A stretch of DNA of 64,000 nt, taken from NCBI GenBank assembly GCA_016721905.1, contig JADKHH010000036.1, positions 117,941 through 181,940 on the forward strand, given 5' to 3'. The position numbers and the translations under genes were made by a program. Positions 26,471 to 35,764 of the stretch are shown here, in pieces. The notes below the pieces were generated by a model. The model saw only the letters and a list, made by a program, of their open reading frames with translations. It did no database searches and was not told the origin of the DNA. The stretch comes from Candidatus Opimibacter skivensis (GTDB lineage Bacteria; Bacteroidota; Bacteroidia; Chitinophagales; Saprospiraceae). The first letter of the stretch is position 1, and every line of letters begins with the position of its first letter.

Positions 26471-28776
26471 TCAGAATTCGTAACGAAGATTAAACCTCGC
26501 ATTGATACCTTGTTCATCCGCATAATAACGGAGCCTGTTGAGATAATCCCGATACCGGATATTCAAGAGATTCTCAACGGCAATACCCGCATAAAAAATC
26601 CTGCTTCCAAGTTTGATACCGGTATTGAACCGGATGCCCAGCAGAAAATAATCGGAAGGTGGTGCTAACAATTCGCTTTCAGGATCCCAGTGTTCCTGCA
26701 TAGTCGTGTATTCAGCGCCCACTGCAATCCGGCTCCCTTTCCATACAGGGCTATCATGAAATGCCCATGCCAATGAAGATGAAACATATGCCGGTGGCAT
26801 CAGGCTCAAGTCTTTACCATCCTCTAACGTCGTGCCTCTCACCCATGAGAATTTAGCATTCCATTCGAGGTGATGTGAAAAATCAGATATCAATACAATA
26901 TCAGCTCCACGTATCCAGGCATCCTGCTGGGTATACTTGTACACCGGAAACGCACCACGAATCGTCAACCTGAGTTCATCATCCGGCTTCAAATAAATGT
27001 AGTCATACACCAGATGGGAATATAAACTCAACTCCACGTGCAGCAAATCCGTGAAGGCTAATGCCTGTGTCATGATTGATTTAAAAGAAACCTCAGGCTG
27101 TAGCAGCCAATTACCTTCCTCAATGCCTGCCACTCCCTGATGAAGACCATTGCTATACAGTTCGTTGGACTCTGGCGACCTGCGTGCTACCACCAGCTGC
27201 AATCGGGTTTCGTCATCGTTGGTCGCCTTGAAAACTGCACCCGCCGAAAATGCATAATCATTAAATACATGTTCCATGACTACTATTTCCCTGGGCAGCG
27301 TAAGGGTGATGGGCCAGGCCTTGAGTAGCTGTAGATCATATCTGGCGCCTGCTTCCAACACAAGCTTTCCGACCGGATACTGAAATAATGAATATAGCCC
27401 GGTGACACTCTCAAGGTAATCAGGTATCAAAGGAAGAATCCCTGTATCATAATCATTGCTGTTGTCTGTGATCGTTGCCTGGACACCTGCCTTGTACCTG
27501 ACGCGTGATTTGTCGTTGATATATTTAAGCTGAAAATTGTTAGACCACAACTGAAGGTCCAAAGCCGGGATATCAGAACGATTGCCGCGGCGCACATCAA
27601 ACTCCTGTCGGTGATCTGCCTGCAGCCCATAGGTCCACTCCAGGAAAATATTTTCGTCTACAAATTTTTTACCTGAGTACTTGAGTAAATGATGGCTGAT
27701 TTCCTGCTTCGGCGGATTAATGTCATAAGAAAAATAATCGTTGATATTGAACGGCTCTTCTCTCCCGATGGCTTCTTCCAGGTCTGTGAGATTACTGATG
27801 TGCGAGCCTGCAAAAATGCCAAGTGTGGAAGTGAAGAGACTATAATAAACCTGGTGCTGCACTTTCTCTGTCGGACGAAAAACCAATTGCAAGGAACCGT
27901 TGAGTTCTGAAGCACCGGTATTTGTCAGAAAATAATCCGGCGTATGATGATCACCTGCTTTCTTCCAGGTGCCCGTCAATCGCCAGTCAATGGTTTTGTA
28001 GGATCTGTTGGCCATCCCGGTGAGTGTGTGTCCACGACCATTCGTTTCATAGGCGTAACCGAAAGTCCCGTGCAGATGTGGATCTCTCTTGATAGGACCT
28101 GCTTCCACCAATAGTGCACCCCCCAAAGCCTGCGAACCATATTCAATTGCATCCGATCCCTTGACAACGGTGATGACAGTGACTGAATTAGGATCAATTT
28201 CCGGCGCATGATCAGCACCCCATTGCTGCCCCGCTTGCAACAGACCGTTATTAATGATGGCGACTCTATTACCGTACAAGCCATGAATCACTGGCTTTGT
28301 GATCCCGGATCCATTCCTAATGGTTCTGACCCCTGCGATATTTTCGGTCATATCTGCAAGTGATTGACCTGCCTGATCCCGGATCATTGACGAAGTGATC
28401 GTCTGTTGGTTTTGGGACTCCTGAAATGAATTTGGTTTTCCTTCAACGACAACCTCTCGCAAGAGTTCACCATGATGATCCAGCAAAATAGTCAGCATCG
28501 TATCCTTCCGAAGGGATAGAAAATACTCACCGGGTGGGCATCCGAGATGAAATACGCGGAGATGATAATCACCTGAACATAATCCTTCCAGGACATATGC
28601 TCCTGCACTGTCTGCAAGGACAGACTGGTTTGTCTCCTGAATGGAAACTGTAGTATATTCCAGAGGCTCACGCGTGGCCCTGTCAACACTTGCCCTGAAA
28701 TACGAATGGTGCAATCCTGGCCAATAACAAAATGGGCCAGGAGCATGACAAGCATGCTGGTCAATATAGTTTTCAA
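26471..28776 (-). CDS. TonB-dependent receptor (frameshifted near its N-terminus)
   Basis: The true start is MKTILTSMLVMLLA (28776), a signal peptide followed by DCTIRISGQVL. A one-base deletion near 28685 then moves the frame, which continues DRATREPLEYTTVS, a carboxypeptidase-like regulatory domain. Next come a plug domain (GQSLADMTENIAGVRTI, HGLYGNRVAIINNG, AGQQWGADHAPEID, KGSDAIEYGS) and a 22-strand barrel ending in YEF, with a terminal aromatic as required for outer-membrane assembly. The plug resembles receptors of the ZnuD-like metal group. It is two bases downstream of a lipoprotein gene and after a Cys/His-rich membrane protein, supporting a metal-uptake operon. The ligand is inference. 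Confidence 0.85.
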
Positions 28777-28778
28777 GA

Positions 28779-29336
28779 CTATTCGATAATGACCAGGAAA
28801 GAAACTTCTATATCCGTTTCTCCTCCTGCGTTAGAGATATCACCATCGCTGACACCGGAGGCAAATTTATCCGGTAGATGCCTCAGGATGATGGTCACCA
28901 ACCCTTCACTGGGCTCACCGGTGGTCACTCTTGTCATAATGCCGATGGGATGATTTTCGGTATCCAGATCAGTATAGATATAGGAAGCGTTCATGTCGGA
29001 AAAAGTATAAAAGAACTGATGTTCGAGTGCTTCTTCTGAAACTTCATTGGTAATCGTATCAACGGGTGAAACGGATTCATTGTACAATCCTACCACAGCG
29101 TTGTAAACTGTATTGGCCTTTGGACGACCTTCAATAATGACCGGGTTCTGTCCACCGTCACCGTCCAGATCCCTGAAGGAAAAAATAACCGGATCTCCAC
29201 CTGTCACCGGCGTCAACGTATAGGTCACCGTAGTGATCAGTTCTTCCTCATTTGGAATCTGCGGGTCTTTTTCACATGAACTTAATGCAATAAAAAGGGA
29301 TAAAAGGGGTATATATAGATATTTGAAAGATTTCAT
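28779..29336 (-). CDS. TonB-receptor-associated lipoprotein
   Basis: The 185-residue product has a lipoprotein signal (IALSSC) and the pattern EEELITTVTYTLTP...FRDLDGDGGQNPV, then YNAVVGLYNESVSPVDTITNEV and EEALEHQFFY. Bacteroidota proteins with this pattern, named in databases as type 1 periplasmic binding fold superfamily proteins, lie beside TonB receptors. The acidic and histidine-bearing motif EHQFFY and the final NHPIG region could bind a metal ion. It is probably a surface or periplasmic partner of the receptor. Confidence 0.75.
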   Translation of the reverse strand: MKSFKYLYIPLLSLFIALSSCEKDPQIPNEEELITTVTYTLTPVTGGDPVIFSFRDLDGDGGQNPVIIEGRPKANTVYNAVVGLYNESVSPVDTITNEVSEEALEHQFFYTFSDMNASYIYTDLDTENHPIGIMTRVTTGEPSEGLVTIILRHLPDKFASGVSDGDISNAGGETDIEVSFLVIIE

Positions 29337-29424
29337 CAGTCAAGCGTTTTATAGAATCAACAAATACTACCCGACAGCCATGTCGCGGCAGAAAAATTAA
29401 AAAGTGTTGTGAAGTGAATTGATT

Positions 29425-29850
29425 TCAGCTGATGACTGAAGGCGGACCGCGGTCTGCGTGTTGACAAACTTCAATCGATGGTGTTTCATTGAAAATGAAA
29501 CCTGGGTTAAAAGCAAATTCAACGTTAAAATCTAACTGAATTAATGTGCTTGAAATGACTTGTCGTGGAAGGATGACATTACATAAGTCACATTCATCCA
29601 TCGCCCGGGTGATGTGCGATTTATGGTTACATCCGCCTTTAAGGCCCGGATGATAAACGGATATATGACATGCATCCGTACGGCAGGCATCACCTTTGTG
29701 GATTTCATCTTCATGATGAATATGAGGAACTCCAATCGGGGAATAAACGAATGCCGCAACATAGAAAAGCAGTAGCATGACCACGCCTGTCCTGAAGGAC
29801 AAGGATCCGGCAGATCTGCTTTTGCTTATTGATGTTGGAGCCAAAACCAT
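29425..29850 (-). CDS. Cys/His-rich single-pass membrane protein, possible metal sensor or binder
   Basis: The 141-residue protein has one hydrophobic segment (22-37), then a compact Cys/His-rich patch: HIHHEDEIH (43-51), C56, C61-H62, H67, C74-H76-H79 and a CDLC pair (87-90). About 50 non-cysteine residues follow. I do not recognise a named family. Thirteen metal-ligand residues in 48 positions suggest binding of zinc, copper or a similar ion outside the cytoplasm. It opens the run with the lipoprotein and TonB receptor (gap 88 bases). A start further in (MLLLFY) is possible. Function is inference. Confidence 0.65.
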   Translation of the reverse strand: MVLAPTSISKSRSAGSLSFRTGVVMLLLFYVAAFVYSPIGVPHIHHEDEIHKGDACRTDACHISVYHPGLKGGCNHKSHITRAMDECDLCNVILPRQVISSTLIQLDFNVEFAFNPGFIFNETPSIEVCQHADRGPPSVIS

Positions 29851-29927
29851 CAGGTTAAAGATACATACTTCATTACGGATACCAGTCCAACATCAAAACC
29901 AGCCATAAGACTGCGGCTTCCAAGCCC

Positions 29928-29935
29928 TATCTTTG
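29928..29935 (+). promoter_or_regulatory. -7 box (TATCTTTG) and inverted repeat before pdxH
   Basis: TATCTTTG fits the -7 consensus, 49 bases before the pdxH ATG. Just downstream GGGTCA (29941-29946) and TGACCC (29961-29966) form an inverted repeat with a 14-base loop in the presumed leader. Confidence 0.45.
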
Positions 29936-29984
29936 TAGGAGGGTCAGGCAAAATATTTGTTGACCCAACTAAAACAGTCAGAAC

Positions 29985-30630
29985 GTGAAAAACATAGAAG
30001 ATCTCCGCAAATCGTATCATTTGGGTTCATTGGATACAAAAGACTTAACCACAGATCCACTGGATATGTTCAGGCGCTGGTGGCATGAGGCCATTGAAGC
30101 CGAAATCGACGAAGCCAATGCTATGACCCTGGCCACCGTAAACCTTCATGGGCAGCCTTCCGCCAGGATTGTTTTACTGAAAGGACTTCATCAGGATGGG
30201 TTTGAATTTTTCACCAACTATGAGAGCCAAAAGGCGAAAGACATGGGAGTCAACAATCATGTTGCTTTACTTTTCTTTTGGAAGGAGCTGGAGCGTCAGG
30301 TCAGGATAGAAGGGTTGGTTGAAAAAGTAACTAAAGAGCGGTCAGAACAATACTTTCAGTCCCGACCCTCGTGGCAGTCAGATCGGTGCATGGTCATCTC
30401 CGCAGACGCAAGTTATTCCTGACAGATCAGTGATTGAAAATAATCTCAAAATTACAGAAGAGAAATATGCAGAAGTAGATCCCCTCCCGCTTCCGGAGCA
30501 TTGGGGAGGTTATCTGGTGAGGCCTCAGCAATATGAGTTTTGGCAGGGCAGGCCGGATCGGTTGCACGACAGATTCAGATATACCCAACAGCCGGGCGGG
30601 CTTTGGGGTGTGGATCGGCTGGCGCCTTAG
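29985..30630 (+). CDS. pdxH: Pyridoxamine 5'-phosphate oxidase, frameshifted
   Basis: The N-terminal part (29985 to about 30368) has LRKSYHLGSLD, ARIVLLKGLHQDGFEFFTNYESQKA and the FMN-binding ALLFFWKELERQVRIEG. At about 30369 an extra base in the CCCTCG context shifts the frame, which would otherwise end at 30422. The next frame carries on with RGSQIGAWSSPQ...IPDRSVIE, LPLPEHWGGYLVRP, FWQGRPDRLHDRFRY and ends WGVDRLAP, the invariant PdxH C-terminus. The combined length of about 215 residues is normal. PdxH makes pyridoxal 5'-phosphate from PNP or PMP using FMN. The stop codon is followed at once by a GGAGCAA repeat. A sequencing error is more likely than a broken gene. Confidence 0.9.
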
Positions 30631-30787
30631 AGCAAGGAGCAAGGAGCAAGGAGGGGCAAGGAGCAAGGGGCAAGGACAAGGAGCAAGGAGCCACATTTGC
30701 ATTTAAAAAAAAGAAAGGGGTCAACTGGTTGACCCCTTTTTTTTAAATGCTTCTCGCTCCCTGCCCCTTGCTCCTTGCTCCTTGCTC
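30631..30787. repeat. GGAGCAA repeat arms around a terminator hairpin
   Basis: GGAGCAAGGAGCAAGG units (30632-30690) and their reverse complement CCTTGCTCCTTGCTC (30752-30787) form the outer arms of one large inverted repeat whose centre is the hairpin at 30699-30750. The right arm supplies the TGA stop of the sigma factor gene; the left arm begins right at the TAG of pdxH. Confidence 0.8.
30699..30750. terminator. Bidirectional terminator between pdxH and the ECF sigma gene
   Basis: A near-perfect palindrome, with stem GGGGTCAAC/GTTGACCCC extended by A-runs on the left and a T-run on the right (AAAAAAGAAAGGGG ... CCCCTTTTTTTT), lies between two convergent genes. It should terminate transcription in both directions. 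Confidence 0.85.
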
Positions 30788-31373
30788 AGATAACAAGTTG
30801 TTTTTCTTCGACGAGCTTGCGGATATTGATCAGCGCGTAGCGCATGCGGCCTAGGGCTGTATTGATGCTCACATCGGTGAGGCATGCTATTTCCTTGAAA
30901 GACATATCGGCATAGTGGCGCAGGATGACGACCTCACGTTGTTCGGAAGGAAGCATGTCGACCAGATGGCGAACGCGATCATAGGTCTGATCCTTGATCA
31001 TACTCATTTCGCGGTTTGGATCATCGCTTTCGAGGACGTCGAAAATATCGAAAGTCTCGGTGGCGGATACTTTGGTGCGGCGCTTGGACCTTCTGAACTG
31101 ATCCACACACATGTTGTAGGAAATCCTCAATGCCCACTGAAGGAACTTGCCTTCATGGTTGTACTTGCCTTTGCGGAGCGTGTCGATGATCTTAATAAAC
31201 ACATCCTGAAAGAGGTCATCTGCCAACTCACGATCTTTGGTGAACATATAGATCGAAGAGTAGATCTTTGCCTTGTGGCGATGAAGGAGTGTGGAAAAAG
31301 CGGCCTCGTCTCCGGCCAGATAGGTGTCAATTAATTGATGGTCATCAAGGGATTGCACTTGCATACTACACAT
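30786..31373 (-). CDS. ECF-type RNA polymerase sigma factor
   Basis: The 195-residue protein has sigma region 2 (ADDLFQDVFIKIIDTLRKG, LQWALRISYNMCVDQFRR) and region 4 (LPSEQREVVILRHYADMSFKEIA, then the helix-turn-helix VSINTALGRMRYALINIRK). It belongs to the extracytoplasmic-function group. No anti-sigma gene is adjacent, which is common for this broadly conserved Bacteroidota type. The start may be MQVQS (31364). It is divergent from uvrA across 269 bases. The stop codon falls in a GGAGCAA-type repeat. Confidence 0.9.
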   Translation of the reverse strand: MCSMQVQSLDDHQLIDTYLAGDEAAFSTLLHRHKAKIYSSIYMFTKDRELADDLFQDVFIKIIDTLRKGKYNHEGKFLQWALRISYNMCVDQFRRSKRRTKVSATETFDIFDVLESDDPNREMSMIKDQTYDRVRHLVDMLPSEQREVVILRHYADMSFKEIACLTDVSINTALGRMRYALINIRKLVEEKQLVI

Positions 31374-31518
31374 GTTTAGACAGTTAAGAAATAGTCGGAT
31401 CTGACATCAGGTCCTCGTCTTAAAAACAGTGTAGAGTAGTATCTATAGAAAGAATTTTGTGTTGACTAATGTGCAATTGTGACGCTAAGCTAAGGGATTT
31501 CCGTTCTTTGTACCAAAT

Positions 31519-31526
31519 TATTTTTG
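31519..31526 (+). promoter_or_regulatory. -7 box (TATTTTTG) in the sigma/uvrA divergent region
   Basis: TATTTTTG fits the Bacteroidota -7 consensus, with a TTTC at a plausible -33 spacing (31498-31501). It would give uvrA a leader of about 110 bases. I see nothing else in 31374-31642. Confidence 0.4.
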
Positions 31527-31642
31527 TGGATGTATCCCTTTAACAAGAACTTAACGCCCACACCTATGGTTATGCTGCCTTGCAGTGTTACCATTTAAGT
31601 GTAAGATAATCACAACAAAAACTGCGCCAAAACAACATATCT

Positions 31643-34507
31643 ATGGCTGTCAAGCCCAAAACCGCACCTCCCGCTATTCCCGCTACTACACTGAAAGCCA
31701 GGCAAATAGAAATAATAGGTGCCCGTAGCAATAACCTCAAAAATGTATCTGTAGCCATTCCTAAGAATCAACTGGTGGTGGTGACCGGCCTTTCCGGCTC
31801 CGGCAAATCATCGCTGATCATGGATACTTTATATGCAGAAGGCCAGCGCAGATATGTGGAAAGCCTGAGCTCCTATGCCCGACAATTTCTCAACCGGATG
31901 AAAAAACCGGATGTGGACCATATCCGGGGCATATGTCCGGCTATCGCTATCGAACAAAGGGTGACAGGGGGAAATGCCAGGAGTACCGTGGGGTCGATGA
32001 CTGAGATCTATGATTATATGCGGCTTCTTTTTGCCCGCGTGGGTCAGACGATCAGTCCTATTTCGGGTGAAAAAGTCCGGAAGCATAGTGTTACGGATGT
32101 GGTCAACTTCATATTCGGCTTCAAGGAAGGTGCCCGGATCATGATCATAGCCCCCCTGCAGATCAGGGATGAAAAACGGACCATTCAGAAGGAATGCGAA
32201 TTACTCCTTCAAAAAGGATATAACCGTATCCAGTGGAAAGGAGAAACGATGAGAATTGAGGATTTCCTGACCGGACATAAGGCTATCGTCAAACAAAAAG
32301 CCCACGATCTAAAGAAAGGTGATCTGAGCCTGGTGGTCGACCGGTTTCCTGTATCACAGGATGAAGATTTCCAAAAGCGTGTGGCAGATAGTGCGCAGAC
32401 TGCTTTCTATGAAGCAGAAGGCGAATGTTTTGTTGAGGCTGAGGATGGGACACAAACAAATTTCAACAACCGTTTCGAACTGGATGGTTTAACCTTTATA
32501 GAACCGGAGCCGAAACTATTTAACTACAACAATCCTGTTGGAGCGTGTCCGCGATGTGAAGGCTTCGGGCGGATCATAGGCATAGATGAAGACAAAGTCA
32601 TACCTGATCCCTCACTTAGTGTTTATGAAGGTGCTGTGGCTCCCTGGAGTGGCGAGAAATCTAGCGCATGGCAACAGGATTTTATAAAGAAAGGCACTAA
32701 AAAAGATTTTCCGATCCACAGACCATATGTGGACCTCACGAAGGCAGAGCGTAAATTGCTTTGGGATGGCAGTCAGGATCTGAGAGGGATCCATACTTTC
32801 TTTCATGAACTGGAGCAGGCGAGCTATAAAATCCAAAACAGGGTGATGCTGGCGCGTTATCGTGGCCGTACCACCTGTACGGATTGTGGAGGAGGCCGCC
32901 TCAGGCCCGAAGCGACCTATGTAAAAGTAGCCGGCAAATCATTACCTGAACTGGCTGATATGTCCATCAGAGATCTTAGGAAATTTTTTGATGAACTCAC
33001 ACTCTCGCCGCTCGAGGAAAAAACTGCATCAAGAATCCTGCTCGAAATCAGAAACCGTCTTCGCACGATGAGTGATGTCGGACTCGGATACCTTCACCTT
33101 GAAAGAATATCATCGACATTGAGTGGCGGTGAAACACAACGTATTCACTTGACCAGAAATCTGGGAAGCAATCTGACCAGTTCATTATACATCCTTGATG
33201 AGCCCAGCATCGGGTTGCATCCAAAAGATACCGGGCAACTTTTAAAAGTGCTTCATGAATTGCGCGACCTTGGCAATACAGTAGTTGTCGTTGAACATGA
33301 AGAAGAAATCATCCGCCAGGCGGATTACATTATTGATGTAGGACCAGGGGCAGGTGTGCATGGCGGGGAGATTGTCTTTGCTGGCACCTATGATGATTTT
33401 ATCACTAAGAAAGTGACGGGCATCCCTAGTCTGACACAACAATACCTGATGGGACAGAAGACAGTCCCTACCCCACGCAAACGCAGGACATCATCTAATA
33501 AAATAAACCTGAAGGGTGCGCGATTACACAATCTGAGCAACATCGACATACAAATTCCGCTCTTCTGTCTGACAGTTGTGACTGGTGTCAGTGGTTCCGG
33601 TAAAACAACATTGGTGCGTCACATCCTTGAACCAGCACTTTCAAACATCCTGGGCATCACCAGTGGTTCGAATGCGAATGTTTTGAAATCCATCACAGGT
33701 GATTACCAGCGCATTGAGGGAATTGAGGTCATCGGACAACAGGCACTCGGCAGAAGTTCGAGGTCAAATCCGATCACGTATATCAAAGCCTACGATTCGA
33801 TCCGAAAGCTGATGACCGATCAGCATTTATCGAAGGTGAATGGATATAAGCCTAAGCATTTTTCATTTAATGTGGAAGGCGGACGATGTGAGACGTGCAA
33901 AGGTGATGGAGAGATCGTCGTAGAGATGCAATTCCTTGCCGATGTTAAACTGGTGTGTGATGAATGTGGTGGCAAGCGTTTTCAAAAACCAATCCTTGAT
34001 ATCAAATATCAGGGGAAAAATATTTATGATATACTCGAGCTGAGTGTGGATGAGGCCATCACTTTTTTTGAAGAAGAAAAGGATATTGCGGAGCGTCTGC
34101 AGCCTCTGCACGATGTGGGTCTTGGGTATATCAAACTAGGCCAGGCTTCCAGTACTTTATCGGGAGGTGAAGCACAGCGCGTCAAACTGGCTTCTTTCCT
34201 GGGGAAGGAAAGAGATGACCGGCACCTGTTGTTCATCTTTGATGAACCTACCACCGGATTACATTTTCATGATATCAATATCCTGCTCAAGGCGATCAAT
34301 GCGCTCGTTGAAAAAGGACACTCGGTGATCATCATCGAGCATAATCTTGAAGTCATCAAGACGGCGGATTGGGTCATTGACCTGGGGCCCGGAGGTGGGG
34401 ATGAAGGTGGGCGGCTTGTGGTGCAGGGTACGCCGGAGCAGGTGGCTGCGTGTGCGGAGAGTGTTACGGGGCAATATTTAAGTGAGAAGTTAGCAGTGAG
34501 AAGTTAG
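31643..34507 (+). CDS. uvrA: Excinuclease ABC subunit A
   Basis: The 954-residue protein has both ABC ATPase halves: Walker A GLSGSGKSS (residues 49-57) and GVSGSGKT (648-655), signatures LSGGETQRI and LSGGEAQRV, Walker B YILDEPS and FIFDEPT. CxxC zinc motifs are CPRCEGFG, CTDCGGGR, and CETCKGDG with CDECGG. UvrA scans DNA for bulky damage with UvrB in nucleotide excision repair. The final residues SEKLAVRS and the TAG stop are encoded by the GTGAGAAGTTAGCA repeat that begins at 34481, so the natural C-terminus seems to have been replaced or extended by repeat DNA. All catalytic parts are upstream of that. Confidence 0.95.
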   Translation: MAVKPKTAPPAIPATTLKARQIEIIGARSNNLKNVSVAIPKNQLVVVTGLSGSGKSSLIMDTLYAEGQRRYVESLSSYARQFLNRMKKPDVDHIRGICPAIAIEQRVTGGNARSTVGSMTEIYDYMRLLFARVGQTISPISGEKVRKHSVTDVVNFIFGFKEGARIMIIAPLQIRDEKRTIQKECELLLQKGYNRIQWKGETMRIEDFLTGHKAIVKQKAHDLKKGDLSLVVDRFPVSQDEDFQKRVADSAQTAFYEAEGECFVEAEDGTQTNFNNRFELDGLTFIEPEPKLFNYNNPVGACPRCEGFGRIIGIDEDKVIPDPSLSVYEGAVAPWSGEKSSAWQQDFIKKGTKKDFPIHRPYVDLTKAERKLLWDGSQDLRGIHTFFHELEQASYKIQNRVMLARYRGRTTCTDCGGGRLRPEATYVKVAGKSLPELADMSIRDLRKFFDELTLSPLEEKTASRILLEIRNRLRTMSDVGLGYLHLERISSTLSGGETQRIHLTRNLGSNLTSSLYILDEPSIGLHPKDTGQLLKVLHELRDLGNTVVVVEHEEEIIRQADYIIDVGPGAGVHGGEIVFAGTYDDFITKKVTGIPSLTQQYLMGQKTVPTPRKRRTSSNKINLKGARLHNLSNIDIQIPLFCLTVVTGVSGSGKTTLVRHILEPALSNILGITSGSNANVLKSITGDYQRIEGIEVIGQQALGRSSRSNPITYIKAYDSIRKLMTDQHLSKVNGYKPKHFSFNVEGGRCETCKGDGEIVVEMQFLADVKLVCDECGGKRFQKPILDIKYQGKNIYDILELSVDEAITFFEEEKDIAERLQPLHDVGLGYIKLGQASSTLSGGEAQRVKLASFLGKERDDRHLLFIFDEPTTGLHFHDINILLKAINALVEKGHSVIIIEHNLEVIKTADWVIDLGPGGGDEGGRLVVQGTPEQVAACAESVTGQYLSEKLAVRS

Positions 34508-34715
34508 CAGTTTATTGGCTGTCAACTGTCAGAGTATTTCTCTCACAGCACAATCTTCACTTTTCACTCTTCACTCTTCACTTAATAGCTACCAGCTTCC
34601 AGCTTCCAGAGAATTCTTCACTGTAAGCTGCGTTCTGCCGACTGCTCACTGCCAACTGCAAAGTGCCGACTGCAAAGTGCCGACTGATGACTGCTGACTG
34701 AAAACTGCTAACTGT
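34481..34715. repeat. AGTTAGCAGT/ACTGCTAACTG-type repeat cluster
   Basis: The stretch from the end of uvrA to the stop of the TraB-like gene is nearly all short repeat: GTGAGAAGTTAGCAG units, then CTGTCAACTGTCAG, TTCACTCTTCACT, AGCTTCCAG and finally ACTGCTGACTG units in the inverted sense. It supplies the stop codons of both convergent genes. Confidence 0.85.
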
Positions 34716-35686
34716 TATATTTTTTTCGGAGCTGTCTGTCTATAGACAGAAACAGGTGTCACTGTGTATCCTTCTTTCCTGAGGAGGCGTATGACGCCTT
34801 GCTCACCGCCGAGGTGGCCGGCGCCGACGGCGAAGAAGATGGAGGCTTTGCTCATCTTCTTTTTCATCGCGGGGATCCAGTTTTGGTTGCGGTTGTTGAG
34901 CAATACATCCTCATAATTGCCATCAGCGTTTTCATCTGATTCGCCGACCATGGCAACCATAGCTTCGATCTTTTGGAGTTTGTATAGCTCAACTGTTTCT
35001 TCAAACATATCACTCTCCTGATTGGTGCCGCGCACGGCGTCGAGGAGCATCACAGCCTGGTCTTTGTAAGGAATACTATCAAACAGGGACATCTGGTAAG
35101 CCATGGTTTCGAGGCCTCCTACTTGTTTAGAGGTTTCATTGGCTTTGTCATACAGGGCCATTTCATACGAGACGATATCATCCGATTGCATGGCGTCGGG
35201 ATCCAGGTTTACTTCCGCGAGCATGGAGAGAAACATGGGTTTCACATTGCCCAATAAAAACATAGGCATTCCCATGGCTTCGAAATACTCTGATACTTCC
35301 TGATATTCAGCAGGGGTTAACAGTTTCTGCAATGTCATACCATCTTTCATCATCAATCCGGACATCATGCCCATGAGGGAGCCCATGTCAGACATGTCAT
35401 CCATATCTATTTCGAAAACGACTCTTTCACTTTTTTCAAAAGCTTCTTCCAGTCCGTCAGGCAGAAAAAAATCTTCTTCCGGAATCATGTGGATGGTCCC
35501 AAAGAGATAAGATGGTGCTTTCAAGTCCTTGTGCTCGATTTTCCATAACAGAGCATCGGGGAGAGTGTCTGCTTCTGCTGTCGCGGCTTTTGGGCCTTTG
35601 CATGAAGTCAGCAGCAGGATAGAAATGAAGGACAGAGAAAAAACAGAAAGCAATTTTCCTGCTCTTAAATTGAATTGATAAAACAT
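34715..35686 (-). CDS. TraB/GumN family lipoprotein
   Basis: The 323-residue product has a lipoprotein signal (MFYQFNL... LLLTSC), then ALLWKIEHKDLKAPSYLFGTIHMIP, the GTxH motif of the TraB/GumN (Tiki-like) family, a central helical part, and the C-terminal FFAVGAGHLGGEQGVIRLLRKEGYTVTPV. The two GxxH motifs are the presumed metal or catalytic sites; eukaryotic Tiki members are metalloproteases. I use the start at 35686 because a -7 box lies 22 bases before it and the 27-codon upstream extension runs into repeat DNA. Function in bacteria is not established. Confidence 0.85.
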   Translation of the reverse strand: MFYQFNLRAGKLLSVFSLSFISILLLTSCKGPKAATAEADTLPDALLWKIEHKDLKAPSYLFGTIHMIPEEDFFLPDGLEEAFEKSERVVFEIDMDDMSDMGSLMGMMSGLMMKDGMTLQKLLTPAEYQEVSEYFEAMGMPMFLLGNVKPMFLSMLAEVNLDPDAMQSDDIVSYEMALYDKANETSKQVGGLETMAYQMSLFDSIPYKDQAVMLLDAVRGTNQESDMFEETVELYKLQKIEAMVAMVGESDENADGNYEDVLLNNRNQNWIPAMKKKMSKASIFFAVGAGHLGGEQGVIRLLRKEGYTVTPVSVYRQTAPKKI

Positions 35687-35707
35687 AGGTTTTAAATAAG
35701 ATGGCTG

Positions 35708-35715
35708 CAAAAGTA
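35708..35715 (-). promoter_or_regulatory. -7 box (TACTTTTG) for the TraB/GumN gene
   Basis: On the minus strand TACTTTTGCAGCC sits 22 bases before the ATG at 35686 and supports that start over the longer reading frame. Confidence 0.5.
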
Positions 35716-35764
35716 ACGAGATTAACAATGGAATAGTGGAAGAGTTTTGGCGCACGGCAGAGAG

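Noticed and set aside
31374..31642. Possible tRNA or small RNA in the sigma/uvrA divergent gap
   Set aside because: I found no cloverleaf-like arms or conserved T-loop; only promoter-like boxes are visible.
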